From positions 1-64,000 of the forward strand of contig JAKZRG010000003.1 in the NCBI GenBank assembly GCA_047518265.1: a stretch of DNA of 64,000 nucleotides, given 5' to 3'. Each line of letters opens with the position of its first letter. The stretch's first letter is position 1. Source of the DNA: Oceanospirillum sp047518265. Lineage in GTDB: Bacteria; Pseudomonadota; Gammaproteobacteria; Pseudomonadales; Halomonadaceae. Made by a program: the position numbers and the translations under genes. The notes beneath the pieces are model-generated. The model was not told where the DNA came from. It did not search any database and saw only the letters and a list, made by a program, of their open reading frames with translations. This document shows positions 1 through 7,638 of the stretch, piece after piece.

Positions 1-97
1 AAAGGGCCCTTGAAGACTACAAGGTTGATAGGTCAGGTGTGTAAGCGTTGTGAGGCGTTGAGCTAACTGATACTAATTGCCCGTGAGGCTTGACTCT
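1..97 (+). rRNA. 23S rRNA, 3' end (partial)
   Basis: The window opens inside the last ~100 nt of a 23S rRNA. The stretch GTTGATAGGTCAGGTGTGTA followed by GTGAGGCTT matches the conserved bacterial 23S 3' terminus (helix 101 strand and tail). The 5' part lies outside the window. The exact end is placed by analogy with E. coli and may be off by a few bases. The spacer to 5S (98-253) holds no tRNA that I can see. Confidence 0.93.
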
Positions 98-253
98 ATA
101 ACACCAAAGTGGTTTTAAGCTTTGCTGTAAGAATAGACAAAGAAACCGGATACGAATCCAGGTTACAAGACAAAAGATAATCAAAGTACAGAATATATTG
201 TGCAATCAATTGCACAAGCAAATACTCGATTGGCATCGATCTACAACTTTTTA

Positions 254-373
254 TGCTTGACGACAATAGCGTGTAGGTACCACCTGATCCCATCTCGAAC
301 TCAGAAGTGAAACTGCTCAGCGCCGATGGTAGTGTGGGGTCTCCCCATGTGAGAGTAGGACATTATCAAGCAC
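254..373 (+). rRNA. 5S ribosomal RNA
   Basis: The sequence shows the 5S core: a TAGCG-type start, CCACCTGATCCCAT, CGAACTCAGAAGTGAAAC, CGCCGATGGTAGTGTGGGG and TCTCCCCATGTGAGAGTAGG. The 5' TGCTTGA pairs with the 3' TCAAGCA to close helix I, which fixes the ends to within 1-2 bases. It is the last gene of the rrn operon and is followed at once by an intrinsic terminator. Confidence 0.96.
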
Positions 374-382
374 TTAATTAAG

Positions 383-412
383 AACCCCAGTCAGTAATGA
401 TTGGGGTTTTTT
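383..412 (+). terminator. rRNA operon intrinsic terminator
   Basis: AACCCCA-g-TCA and TGA-t-TGGGGTT form a stem around a GTAA loop, followed by a run of six T. It starts 10 nt after 5S and ends the rrn transcript before the convergent gene at 434. Confidence 0.92.
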
Positions 413-433
413 CGTTGTCTTTAAGAAAAAATA

Positions 434-982
434 TTAAGCTTGAATATTCTGTAACAACCCTGTTGGTACGGATAACTGGTCTAGGCCGCCTGTACGCGTA
501 TAGCTATTATTAATATTAGCTGCTGGGTTGAGAAGCGCATTCGGCTCTGATTTTATAATAGCGTCAACCTTAGAGTTACTGTCATTAAACTGTACTTTTG
601 TTCGCTCCTGCCCAGTCGCCAAACTGATGATATAACCGCTGTTATGAGTCAGATAAACACTGCTGCCTGTGGAATGTACTTGGAAGTCAGGTGCACTACC
701 CAGCACTCTGAAGGTATCACTAAGAGCAACCATACTCGGAGGTTCTGGTAGCTCTGCTTGTTTTACTTCAACTCTAGTTTCCTCTTCCTGAGATACAACC
801 TCTTTGGGAGTGCTCTCAGATTGTCTTTCCACTTTATCTCTTGTCAGAGAACTCTGATCAGGAGATCTCTCTTGTGCTAAAGGAGGCTTTTGCTGAGTCT
901 GTTGAGGTGCAGAAGTGATCGTTTGGTTGCTGCTAACAGGAGTCAGGCTGCTGGCAGTAAAGCTGGAAACTGCGGCTACCAT
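434..982 (-). CDS. Hypothetical Pro/Gln/Ser-rich protein
   Basis: I do not recognise this 182-residue protein. I placed the start at the ATG at 982 because AGGAG sits 8 nt upstream; the frame stays open further upstream but without such a site. Residues 1-85 are low complexity, rich in S, T, Q, P and E (QQTQQKPP, QEEETRVEVKQAE), and look disordered. Residues ~86-120 are more ordered (SDTFRVLGSAPDFQVHSTGS). The C-terminus, ending LLQNIQA, resembles the short amphipathic tail of many small cytoplasmic gammaproteobacterial proteins. There is no signal peptide or membrane segment. The gene converges on the rRNA operon and is separated by 240 nt from the outer-membrane protein gene upstream, so it probably has its own promoter. 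Confidence 0.7.
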   Translation of the reverse strand: MVAAVSSFTASSLTPVSSNQTITSAPQQTQQKPPLAQERSPDQSSLTRDKVERQSESTPKEVVSQEEETRVEVKQAELPEPPSMVALSDTFRVLGSAPDFQVHSTGSSVYLTHNSGYIISLATGQERTKVQFNDSNSKVDAIIKSEPNALLNPAANINNSYTRTGGLDQLSVPTGLLQNIQA

Positions 983-1225
983 AAGGCTTCTCCTCTTATC
1001 AAAACAAATACCAAGCTTTTCTAGAGCTGGGGGCACAGTCTATTAAATTGATATTAGTTAAGCTAATGACCTTTTCTATCTCTTTAACATAGATGAAAAG
1101 TTCCATGATCGCCAATCAGACTAGGCTATCGATAAGAGAAGTAGGCATTGAGGATAGTGATGGTTAACCTAAAGAAAGAGCATTGTCGAAGCTGTTCTTT
1201 AGGCCAACCATTAAAGATAAAGCGA

Positions 1226-2458
1226 TTAGAAGTAACGGCTTAAGGTTAACTGTAGATAATCATCTCTACGGAAATTATATAATTGATCTTGACTATCACT
1301 CGTTTCTACTAACCTTGCCTCACCACTGATTTTCCAATAATTATTTAAGCGTTGACTTGCCTCTACACTAAAGCTCGTTGTATCAAAATCCATATCTCTA
1401 CCTAGGCCTGCTAGGATTTCACTGCCTTCTTCATCGTTTAGGACAAAGCGTAGGCCTGTAAACAGATCATTTTGCATGGTTGAGCTGGCTTTTTTCCCTC
1501 TTTCATCCCAGCCATATTCTATAATTAGACCGAGATCTGTATTACTATCGGCAATGCCGTATAGGGTATATTCAAAGCCTGTATGCATAGCTGCAAAGGT
1601 TTCACTACTGCTATTCCTATGAATCATTTCCATTTTAAACAACCAATCGAGCCAAATGGCTTGAGCGGTGCTGCCAATTTGGGTCATTTGTTCATAGTAA
1701 GGTACTAACTGTATATCGTCTTCTCTATTGTTTGTATTCATAAGAGGCTCGCGATTCGTGCCATGAAAAATAGAGGCGGTTAAATCGAGCCAATCAAAGT
1801 TTTGGCTCCAGCGAGCTGCTAGATCAGTGTGATACTCTTCTGCACTACTCTCATATTGGGCATTACTACTGATTTTAACAGGAAGGCTTGGTCGTCCATC
1901 AATATCCGTAAAGGTACGCTCTCTGAAGCCGGGTAAAATATAGAAATCCCAAATACCTGAATCTGCGGCAATCGAAAGATTAGCCATAGGCTGGCCCAAC
2001 TTTTCTTCGCCACTGATATTTTCTACTAGATCAGTCTGGTTAATGACATCAACTAGGTGCTGGAACTCAGTTACTCCCCAAAACTCTTTTCGAATACCGG
2101 TTCGTACTTCCCAGTCATTTTGGATATATATCCAGTAAGCTTCACGAATATCACCATGGGTACGCTGATCATCGTTTTGATCTAGGCGCAACATGGGCTT
2201 GAACTGTAGAAGATGTTGCTGGTTTTCGCTTTGCCAAACCCATTGAGGCTCAATAAGTACAGATAAATTGCTATCTTCTTGGCTGCTTCGACTGGCATCT
2301 TCGGTAAAAACTTTAGCTTCAACATCAATTTTACCGCTGAATTCCAGTTCTGCCTGGGCAGAACCGGCAAGCGCGCTTAACAGCACGCCAACCAGCCAAT
2401 TAGCAGGCTTGAATCTCTGTACGTTAGGTCTTTTATGTACAGTTTTAATAGGATACAT
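1226..2458 (-). CDS. Outer-membrane beta-barrel protein of an RND/MMPL export operon
   Basis: A 410-residue predicted outer-membrane protein. A basic N-region is followed by the hydrophobic stretch LVGVLLSALAGSAQA, with signal peptidase cleavage expected near residue 36 (AQA|EL). The mature part is rich in alternating aromatic/polar strands (IDVEAKVFTEDAS, QLVPYYEQMTQIG). It ends in ..LTLSRYF, the terminal-Phe signature used by the BAM machinery. The ATG at 2458 lies 8 nt after AGGAG; a GTG one codon upstream is also in frame. Only 15 nt separate it from the LolA-like gene, so it is the last gene of the three-gene unit. It probably supplies the outer-membrane component or acceptor. It resembles DUF1302-type barrels often seen next to MMPL genes, but I cannot confirm the family. 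Confidence 0.8.
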   Translation of the reverse strand: MYPIKTVHKRPNVQRFKPANWLVGVLLSALAGSAQAELEFSGKIDVEAKVFTEDASRSSQEDSNLSVLIEPQWVWQSENQQHLLQFKPMLRLDQNDDQRTHGDIREAYWIYIQNDWEVRTGIRKEFWGVTEFQHLVDVINQTDLVENISGEEKLGQPMANLSIAADSGIWDFYILPGFRERTFTDIDGRPSLPVKISSNAQYESSAEEYHTDLAARWSQNFDWLDLTASIFHGTNREPLMNTNNREDDIQLVPYYEQMTQIGSTAQAIWLDWLFKMEMIHRNSSSETFAAMHTGFEYTLYGIADSNTDLGLIIEYGWDERGKKASSTMQNDLFTGLRFVLNDEEGSEILAGLGRDMDFDTTSFSVEASQRLNNYWKISGEARLVETSDSQDQLYNFRRDDYLQLTLSRYF

Positions 2459-2473
2459 CACCTGCTCTCCTGA

Positions 2474-3277
2474 TTAACGGGCGCGTTTTAAAGCATTTTT
2501 ATTAAAATTGCGTTCGTTTAGCCCGACCTTAAAGCGATAATTCTGCCAAGCTAAAACCGTACTTTTACCATTTTGATGATTGATCATCTCCAACTTGTCG
2601 GCACGCCAGAATTCGCCTGAATATTGCTGATAGCCGTTGAAAGTTAGGGTTTTTAGCAAACTGTTTTTGCGATCATAGAAATCTAGCTTTTGCATACGGT
2701 ATTCATTCTGATCGACCCAGCTAATACGACGGGTATAACCCGAGGCTTTATCTACTGGGTAGCTTTCGACAACAAAACAGGTCAGGTCACCACAGGGTTC
2801 TTCTTTTAGATATTTATAGGTGTATTTATCGATCTCAAATGACCCCATATCTTCATAAGAGAACTCAGAACCCATAAAAGGACCTGATTTATTGCGTGAA
2901 GAAATACGCTTAACCCGGCCTAATGCCGGAAGGTAAAGCCATTGATCGTCCGCTTTGTTGATATGTGAAAAGCTCAAAAATGCAGTGCCTTTAACATCTC
3001 TGGGTTGGTCAAAAATTGTCAGGCTTTTATCGCCATCATTTTCTTGTTCCAGAGATTTCATACGTATCTCACGAGTGCTTTCTTGCCCTTGAGAATTACG
3101 CAGTATCATTTGCATATTCGCTTGCATATCCTGCCAGCCAGTATCACGGCGTTCGTATTCTTCCATAATGCTGCGGCCCTGTTTTTCAGCTGACTCAGCT
3201 AACACCAGTGGGCTGATTAACATACTAAGGCTCAAGCTGGTCAGTGCCAATTTACTTAGAGGTTTATTCAGAGCCAT
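2474..3277 (-). CDS. Periplasmic LolA-like outer-membrane lipoprotein-sorting family protein
   Basis: A 267-residue protein with a clear Sec signal (SKLALTSLSLSMLISPLVLA, cleaved near residue 27). The mature protein has the pattern of the LolA-like 'outer membrane lipoprotein-sorting protein' family: an N-terminal helix ending RRDTGWQDM, strands with DQPRDVKGTAFL, then DQWLYLPALGRVKRI and GSEFSYEDM. These proteins have a half-barrel that holds a lipid chain. AAGGAG precedes the ATG, and the start overlaps the end of the MMPL gene by 14 nt, so the two are translationally coupled. In this family's usual context it ferries a lipid from the RND pump across the periplasm. The cargo here is unknown. 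Confidence 0.88.
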   Translation of the reverse strand: MALNKPLSKLALTSLSLSMLISPLVLAESAEKQGRSIMEEYERRDTGWQDMQANMQMILRNSQGQESTREIRMKSLEQENDGDKSLTIFDQPRDVKGTAFLSFSHINKADDQWLYLPALGRVKRISSRNKSGPFMGSEFSYEDMGSFEIDKYTYKYLKEEPCGDLTCFVVESYPVDKASGYTRRISWVDQNEYRMQKLDFYDRKNSLLKTLTFNGYQQYSGEFWRADKLEMINHQNGKSTVLAWQNYRFKVGLNERNFNKNALKRAR

Positions 3278-5612
3278 GGGCTACTCCTTGATTGTTCATT
3301 GAATTTTCTTGATCGCTGGTCTCTTTCGAGTTTTTCTCGTTATCCAGCATCATTAGTAGTGGAGGTAAGAAAAGGAAGTCTACAATCAAAGCAATGAGAA
3401 TTGTTATTGCTGTCATTAGTCCCATTTCTGCGTTGACTTTAAAGGTTGATTGAGCCAAAACCATAAAACCACAAACTAAGACAAAAGTGGTTATCCAGAG
3501 CGCGCGACCTACGCTGCTGAAAGCATACTGAACGGCTGCACGAGTATCTGCTCCCTTGTTACGGCGTGCGTGTAGATACTTACTTAAAAAGTGTACTGTG
3601 TCATCGACAACAATACCCAATGTCATACTTGCTACAATAGAGAGGCCTAAGCCTATTTGACCGACCAATAAACCCCAGACACCAAAAGCTACCGTGGCAG
3701 GAAGAATATTGGGTAATAAGCTAATTAGGCCAAAGCGTACGGAGCGGAGAGCAAATCCCAGTACTAGAGATATAAGCAATAGAGCGATAATTGTACCGGT
3801 AATCATGCTGATGATATTACGCTGTCCAATATGAGCAAACATCAACGTTGGGCTGGCTAGAGTGGCCTTGTATTGGGGGGCATTTTCTACAAACCAAGCT
3901 GTAATGCGCTCCTCAATAATAAGTTGCTCATTACTGGTCTGGTTTTTTAGTGTGACTACAACACGAGTGGATGACTTATCGACATTGAGCTGGTTATTCA
4001 GATCAAGACCATAAGGCAAAGACATCTCATAGAGGAGTAAGTATTGGGCAGCCAGCTCTTGATTATCGGGAAGTTTGTACCACGTAGGGTCGTCGCCGTG
4101 CATGTTTTTATTCAGACGTTTTATGATATCTGTAATCGTATTAACATGATCGGTTTCCGGTTGTTGGCGCATCCAGTTACTAAAGTCTTCTACAACCTGC
4201 AGGAACTTTGGACTATTGATACCACTGCTAACACCGCTATCAATAGATAGCTCTATGGTCGACATCCCTGATAAATTATCTTGCATAAAATCGGTGGCTT
4301 GACGGAACTCTACCGTTTTATCGAAATATTTTACGAAATCATCATTTAGCTCATTTTTTGGTACAAAAATACTAATAGCAATAAGAATGACGGACATTGC
4401 TGGTAAAAGAATGCGACGATTGTTGATTACAAATGCACTTAATGACAGCATTACATCTGTGTCACCTTCCACTTTTTGTTTTACCCTAAGCGGCAGTAGC
4501 ATCAGCATTGCAGGGAAAATAGTGACAGAGAAAGCAAAAGCGAGCATCACGCCGATGGCAACTATATTACCCAGATCTCTGAAAGGTGGTGAGTCTGAGA
4601 AATTCATGGCTAGAAAGCCAATTGCTGTTGTTGCACTGGTTAGGAAAATAGGTTTTAAGTTGATACGCAAACTATCCAGGATTGCTTGCTTCTTTTTCAC
4701 GCCATGACGCATTTCGTAAAACATACTTGTTAGAATATGAATACAGTCAGCCACTGCCAACGTTAAAATAATGGTTGGTGCTCCGGCGGAGGGGCCTGTT
4801 AAGTAAAAGCCCAACCAGCCAGCAATCCCCATAGTAGTTGCAATACTGGCAATAATGATTACTACGGTGGCAATGGTACCTGTTATTGTACGTAGCATTA
4901 AACCGATAGTGACGATAACCACCAGAAACATTAAAGGCACCAGAGTCGCATTATCATCCAAGGTTGACTCAGCGAAACTAGTATTCATCATCGCGACACC
5001 TGAGAGCATAATGTCTAGGCTAGGGTGTGCTTTCTCAATTTGATCACGTATTTCACGGACCTTACTGGCAACAGCAGGTACTTCTTCTACAGGATTTATA
5101 CCAGGAAGATGAAGTGTCACGCTGACGACTGCCACATGTCCTTCTGTGGATATCAGGCGCTTTCTGATTAAAGGATCACTGATAGCAATCTCTTTAGCCT
5201 GATTTAACTGATTCTGATCAAGAGAATTCGGTTCATAGACTAAATCCTCTACAATCAGGTCATCTTCTTCCGCATGACTATATTGATAGTTAGTAATCGA
5301 ATCGACACGTGTTGAATAAGGTACTTGCCAGGATTCTTCAGTAATTTTTTGAATGGCTGTCAAATGTTCTTGAGTGAAAACCTCTTTATCTTTTGCAGCA
5401 ATAACAAATGCAACATTATCACTTTTACTATAGACCTTCTGCATCGCCTCAAAAGCCTGCAGTTGAGGGTTTTCTGGGCCAAAAAATACCCTATAGTCAC
5501 TTTTAAATACTAGTTTTTGAGCCCCGGATGCGGCCATTACTATCAGGCTAAGCCCGATAAGTAATGCGATCAGAGGGCGTTTTAACACAAAGCTAAATAG
5601 CCGCTCAGACAT
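3264..5612 (-). CDS. RND superfamily (MMPL-type) exporter
   Basis: A 782-residue inner-membrane transporter with the duplicated MMPL/SSD layout. TM1 lies near residues 13-30 (LIALLIGLSLIVMAASGA) and is followed by a large periplasmic loop (~31-215) and a five-helix bundle with a conserved Asp (LTLAVADCIHILTS). The second half repeats this: TM7, a loop at ~420-600, and SMTLGIVVDDTVHFLSKYL. The pair of Asp motifs is the expected proton relay. Related proteins (HpnN, MmpL) export lipids or hydrophobic molecules. It is the first gene of the operon; AGAGGA lies 7 nt before the ATG, and a perfect 15-bp palindrome sits 70 nt upstream of the ATG. Confidence 0.92.
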   Translation of the reverse strand: MSERLFSFVLKRPLIALLIGLSLIVMAASGAQKLVFKSDYRVFFGPENPQLQAFEAMQKVYSKSDNVAFVIAAKDKEVFTQEHLTAIQKITEESWQVPYSTRVDSITNYQYSHAEEDDLIVEDLVYEPNSLDQNQLNQAKEIAISDPLIRKRLISTEGHVAVVSVTLHLPGINPVEEVPAVASKVREIRDQIEKAHPSLDIMLSGVAMMNTSFAESTLDDNATLVPLMFLVVIVTIGLMLRTITGTIATVVIIIASIATTMGIAGWLGFYLTGPSAGAPTIILTLAVADCIHILTSMFYEMRHGVKKKQAILDSLRINLKPIFLTSATTAIGFLAMNFSDSPPFRDLGNIVAIGVMLAFAFSVTIFPAMLMLLPLRVKQKVEGDTDVMLSLSAFVINNRRILLPAMSVILIAISIFVPKNELNDDFVKYFDKTVEFRQATDFMQDNLSGMSTIELSIDSGVSSGINSPKFLQVVEDFSNWMRQQPETDHVNTITDIIKRLNKNMHGDDPTWYKLPDNQELAAQYLLLYEMSLPYGLDLNNQLNVDKSSTRVVVTLKNQTSNEQLIIEERITAWFVENAPQYKATLASPTLMFAHIGQRNIISMITGTIIALLLISLVLGFALRSVRFGLISLLPNILPATVAFGVWGLLVGQIGLGLSIVASMTLGIVVDDTVHFLSKYLHARRNKGADTRAAVQYAFSSVGRALWITTFVLVCGFMVLAQSTFKVNAEMGLMTAITILIALIVDFLFLPPLLMMLDNEKNSKETSDQENSMNNQGVAHGSE

Positions 5613-5681
5613 GGTTCTATCCTCTTGCAGTCTGAAATTAAAAATGAAATTGCTTATAATAAATATCTGGAATATATTTTA

Positions 5682-5696
5682 ATGACGAATCGTCAT
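5682..5696. promoter_or_regulatory. Predicted TetR operator, export operon
   Basis: ATGACGA-a-TCGTCAT is a perfect inverted repeat with 7-bp arms. The 13-bp core TGACGAATCGTCA is repeated exactly at 6553-6565, upstream of the adjacent tetR gene. It lies between the tetR stop codon and the MMPL start, so it is the likely control site of the export operon. Confidence 0.85.
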
Positions 5697-5753
5697 ATTA
5701 GATTTATTTAAAAGGCAGCCTAAGCTGCCTTACAGTAAAAAGGGGTCTCTACT

Positions 5754-6506
5754 TTATATAAATAAATTACGACCTCGTTGTTGTAGTGCCTCCACTTCAG
5801 GGGCGAATACCTCAACGAGAATACGTTTTAAGGAGCTTTTAACATCGTGCTCAGTACTTAATGGTTTGAAACCATAGCCGTCCATCATAATGTTTACGTT
5901 ATTGAAAAACTCTTGATCTAAAATTAGACCGCTGGAAATAGGACAGCTCTCTATCATGCTATTAAGCAGTGCTATGCTGCCAAAGGCGGTTGTCCAGGTC
6001 CCGAAGGCAACCTGTTGTAGATTCATATGGCGAGGTAATTTAAATTCGCCGGCAGCTAAGGCCTGTTCGATAATCTCAATATCGATACTCATGATGTCTA
6101 TATCAGCAGCAAATAATTTTTCTAATCGTTCAGGGTTAGCTTTTGCTTCTAAATCTGAAGTGCGAATATAAAGCACTGCCATGGCTTGTGCCGGCGAAAG
6201 TAACGCATAAATAAAGTAGGCAGTGTTAATGGCTAAAAGACGTTCACGATTACTGCCATTGAAAGCTGCAGCCCGCAGAAATAGATCTTTCAGTTCACCT
6301 TGTTTATGAATGCATAAACCAACAAGTAGATCTTCTTTGCTAGAGAAATGATTATAAACCGTACCTTTAGAGTAGGGGACGCGAGCGACAACCTTGTCTA
6401 TTGTTAGAGCGCTGTAACCTTGTTCTTCCATTAATTCTGCGGTGGTTTGCAAAATATGGTTTTCACGTTCTTCAATGGTGGTCGGGCAAGCGATCCTAGG
6501 TGTCAT
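5754..6506 (-). CDS. TetR/AcrR family transcriptional regulator
   Basis: A 250-residue regulator. The N-terminal TetR helix-turn-helix is at about residues 13-60: HILQTTAELMEEQGYSALTI, then the recognition part YSKGTVYNHFSSKEDLL. The ligand-binding half is divergent, as usual. I placed the start at the ATG at 6506 (MTPRIACP) because GGAGA lies just upstream and because the longer reading frame would run into the operator at 6553-6565. It stands upstream of and in the same direction as the MMPL-LolA-barrel operon, and diverges from the nitrilase-family gene. Three related palindromes around it suggest autorepression plus repression of the exporter. The inducer is unknown. Confidence 0.9.
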   Translation of the reverse strand: MTPRIACPTTIEERENHILQTTAELMEEQGYSALTIDKVVARVPYSKGTVYNHFSSKEDLLVGLCIHKQGELKDLFLRAAAFNGSNRERLLAINTAYFIYALLSPAQAMAVLYIRTSDLEAKANPERLEKLFAADIDIMSIDIEIIEQALAAGEFKLPRHMNLQQVAFGTWTTAFGSIALLNSMIESCPISSGLILDQEFFNNVNIMMDGYGFKPLSTEHDVKSSLKRILVEVFAPEVEALQQRGRNLFI

Positions 6507-6537
6507 AGTTTCTCCAATAACATAAGCTAACGGGTGA

Positions 6538-6566
6538 AGATTAGTTTTATAGTGACGAATCGTCAA
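6538..6566 (-). promoter_or_regulatory. Possible tetR promoter
   Basis: On the minus strand, TTGACG (6566-6561) and TAATCT (6543-6538) are spaced by 17 nt. The -35 element lies inside the palindrome at 6553-6565, as expected for an autorepressed gene. The -10 match is weak. Confidence 0.45.
6553..6565. promoter_or_regulatory. Predicted TetR operator (tetR side)
   Basis: TGACGAATCGTCA is an exact copy of the core palindrome at 5683-5695, located 47 nt upstream of the tetR start. Confidence 0.85.
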
Positions 6567-6575
6567 TAACTTTTT

Positions 6576-6588
6576 TGACGGTTCGTCA
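6576..6588. promoter_or_regulatory. Second predicted TetR operator in the tetR/nitrilase divergent region
   Basis: TGACGGTTCGTCA is a variant of the same palindrome with one arm altered (TGACGG versus TGACGA). It is centred 23 bp, about two helical turns, from the site at 6553-6565. It could affect both tetR and the divergent amidase gene at 6659. Confidence 0.75.
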
Positions 6589-6658
6589 CTAAACTATTAA
6601 TCGGGTGAACTGATATACTGCAATTTCTTAATTTGATCAATAGCTTAGGGGTTTTGTC

Positions 6659-7465
6659 ATGTTGCAAGATTTTAAGGTGGCCGCTGTACAGATGGTGTCC
6701 GGTGAGAATGTGGCAAAGAATCTTGAGCAGGTCAGTAGTCTAGTTGCTCAAGCGGCAGAGAGTGGTGCTAAGTTAGTCGCATTACCTGAATACTTTCTTG
6801 TTATGCATAGGGATAGCCAGTTTAAATTAGGTATCGCAGAAGATTTTGGTGCAGGGAGTATTCAGCAAGCATTAGCTGATTTAGCTCGAAAATTTAATAT
6901 TTGGTTGGTGGCTGGTTCCATTCCCTTGAAAAGTCAGCAAGTAGATAAGGTGACAAATAGTTGTTTGGTTTTTGATCCAAACGGTGAATGTGCTGCACGT
7001 TATGACAAAATCCATCTATTTGATTTTCAGCAAGGAGAAGAGGTTTATAAAGAATCCGATAGCCATGATGCAGGTTCGCAGCCCGTCTGCTTTGATACCC
7101 CTTGGGGGCGAGTGGGTTTGGCCATTTGTTATGATTTAAGATTCCCAGAGTTGTTTCGATCTTTGGATAATATTGATCTTTTGGTCATTCCTTCAGCCTT
7201 TACAGTGCCGACAGGTAAGGCTCATTGGGAGTTGTTGCTAAGAGCTCGGGCGGTGGAGAATCAATGCTATATTGTGGCCCCGGCTCAGGGGGGGAATCAT
7301 GAAAATGGTCGCAAAACTTGGGGGCGCAGTATGATTATTGATCCTTGGGGAGATGTGCTGGCTCGCAGAGAAGAAGGTGAGGGAGTTATTGATGCTGAGC
7401 TTTCAAAAAAACGGTTTGAAGAAATTCGTCAGCAACTGCCAGCGTGGTTGCATCGTAGAATGTAA
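6659..7465 (+). CDS. Nitrilase-superfamily carbon-nitrogen hydrolase (amidase)
   Basis: A 268-residue enzyme with the full Glu-Lys-Cys triad of the nitrilase superfamily: E44 in LPEYF, K117 in RYDKIHLFD and C157 in LAICYDLRFPELF. The length and the motifs GRVGLAICYDLRFPE and KTWGRSMIIDPWG fit the Nit1/NitFhit branch, whose members hydrolyse deaminated glutathione to alpha-ketoglutarate and Cys-Gly (metabolite repair). The substrate is inferred from the family only. AGGGG lies upstream of the ATG. It is divergent from tetR and shares the operator region, so it may belong to the same regulon, although many bacteria keep this gene elsewhere. Confidence 0.88.
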   Translation: MLQDFKVAAVQMVSGENVAKNLEQVSSLVAQAAESGAKLVALPEYFLVMHRDSQFKLGIAEDFGAGSIQQALADLARKFNIWLVAGSIPLKSQQVDKVTNSCLVFDPNGECAARYDKIHLFDFQQGEEVYKESDSHDAGSQPVCFDTPWGRVGLAICYDLRFPELFRSLDNIDLLVIPSAFTVPTGKAHWELLLRARAVENQCYIVAPAQGGNHENGRKTWGRSMIIDPWGDVLARREEGEGVIDAELSKKRFEEIRQQLPAWLHRRM

Positions 7466-7536
7466 ATACGTTGCTGGAAAATAAAGGTAATTGTTATTAC
7501 CCCGTGACAGGATTCTTCTTCTTCGAGATTGCAGGC

Positions 7537-7565
7537 TGTAGAAAGCGCCGCGTCTCGACTATAAT
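7537..7565 (+). promoter_or_regulatory. Possible gltX promoter
   Basis: A perfect -10 TATAAT (7560-7565) lies 74 nt before gltX, with only a poor -35 (TGTAGA) at 17-nt spacing. The position is plausible, but the -35 match is weak. Confidence 0.4.
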
Positions 7566-7638
7566 CAGATTCTGATTTTTCAGATGATCAAGTTGATCCT
7601 TTTGTCTTTTATCCTATTACTGGACTGAACATAACGTC

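Noticed and set aside
98..253. A possible tRNA in the 23S-5S spacer.
   Set aside because: No cloverleaf, no TTCGA/T-arm box and no CCA; the spacer looks like ordinary processing sequence.
1160..1243. A plus-strand 27-codon ORF with GAGGA 5 nt before its ATG and a CxxC motif.
   Set aside because: It is very short, overlaps the 3' end of the outer-membrane protein gene on the other strand, and its sequence is largely an inverted repeat (1160-1211, ATGGTT..CCTAAAGAA / TTCTTTAGG..AACCAT). More likely a hairpin after the operon than a gene.
7563..7580. AATCAG / CTGATT with a short T run as a terminator for the amidase gene.
   Set aside because: The stem is only 6 bp and A/T rich, and it overlaps the best -10 element for gltX; not convincing.
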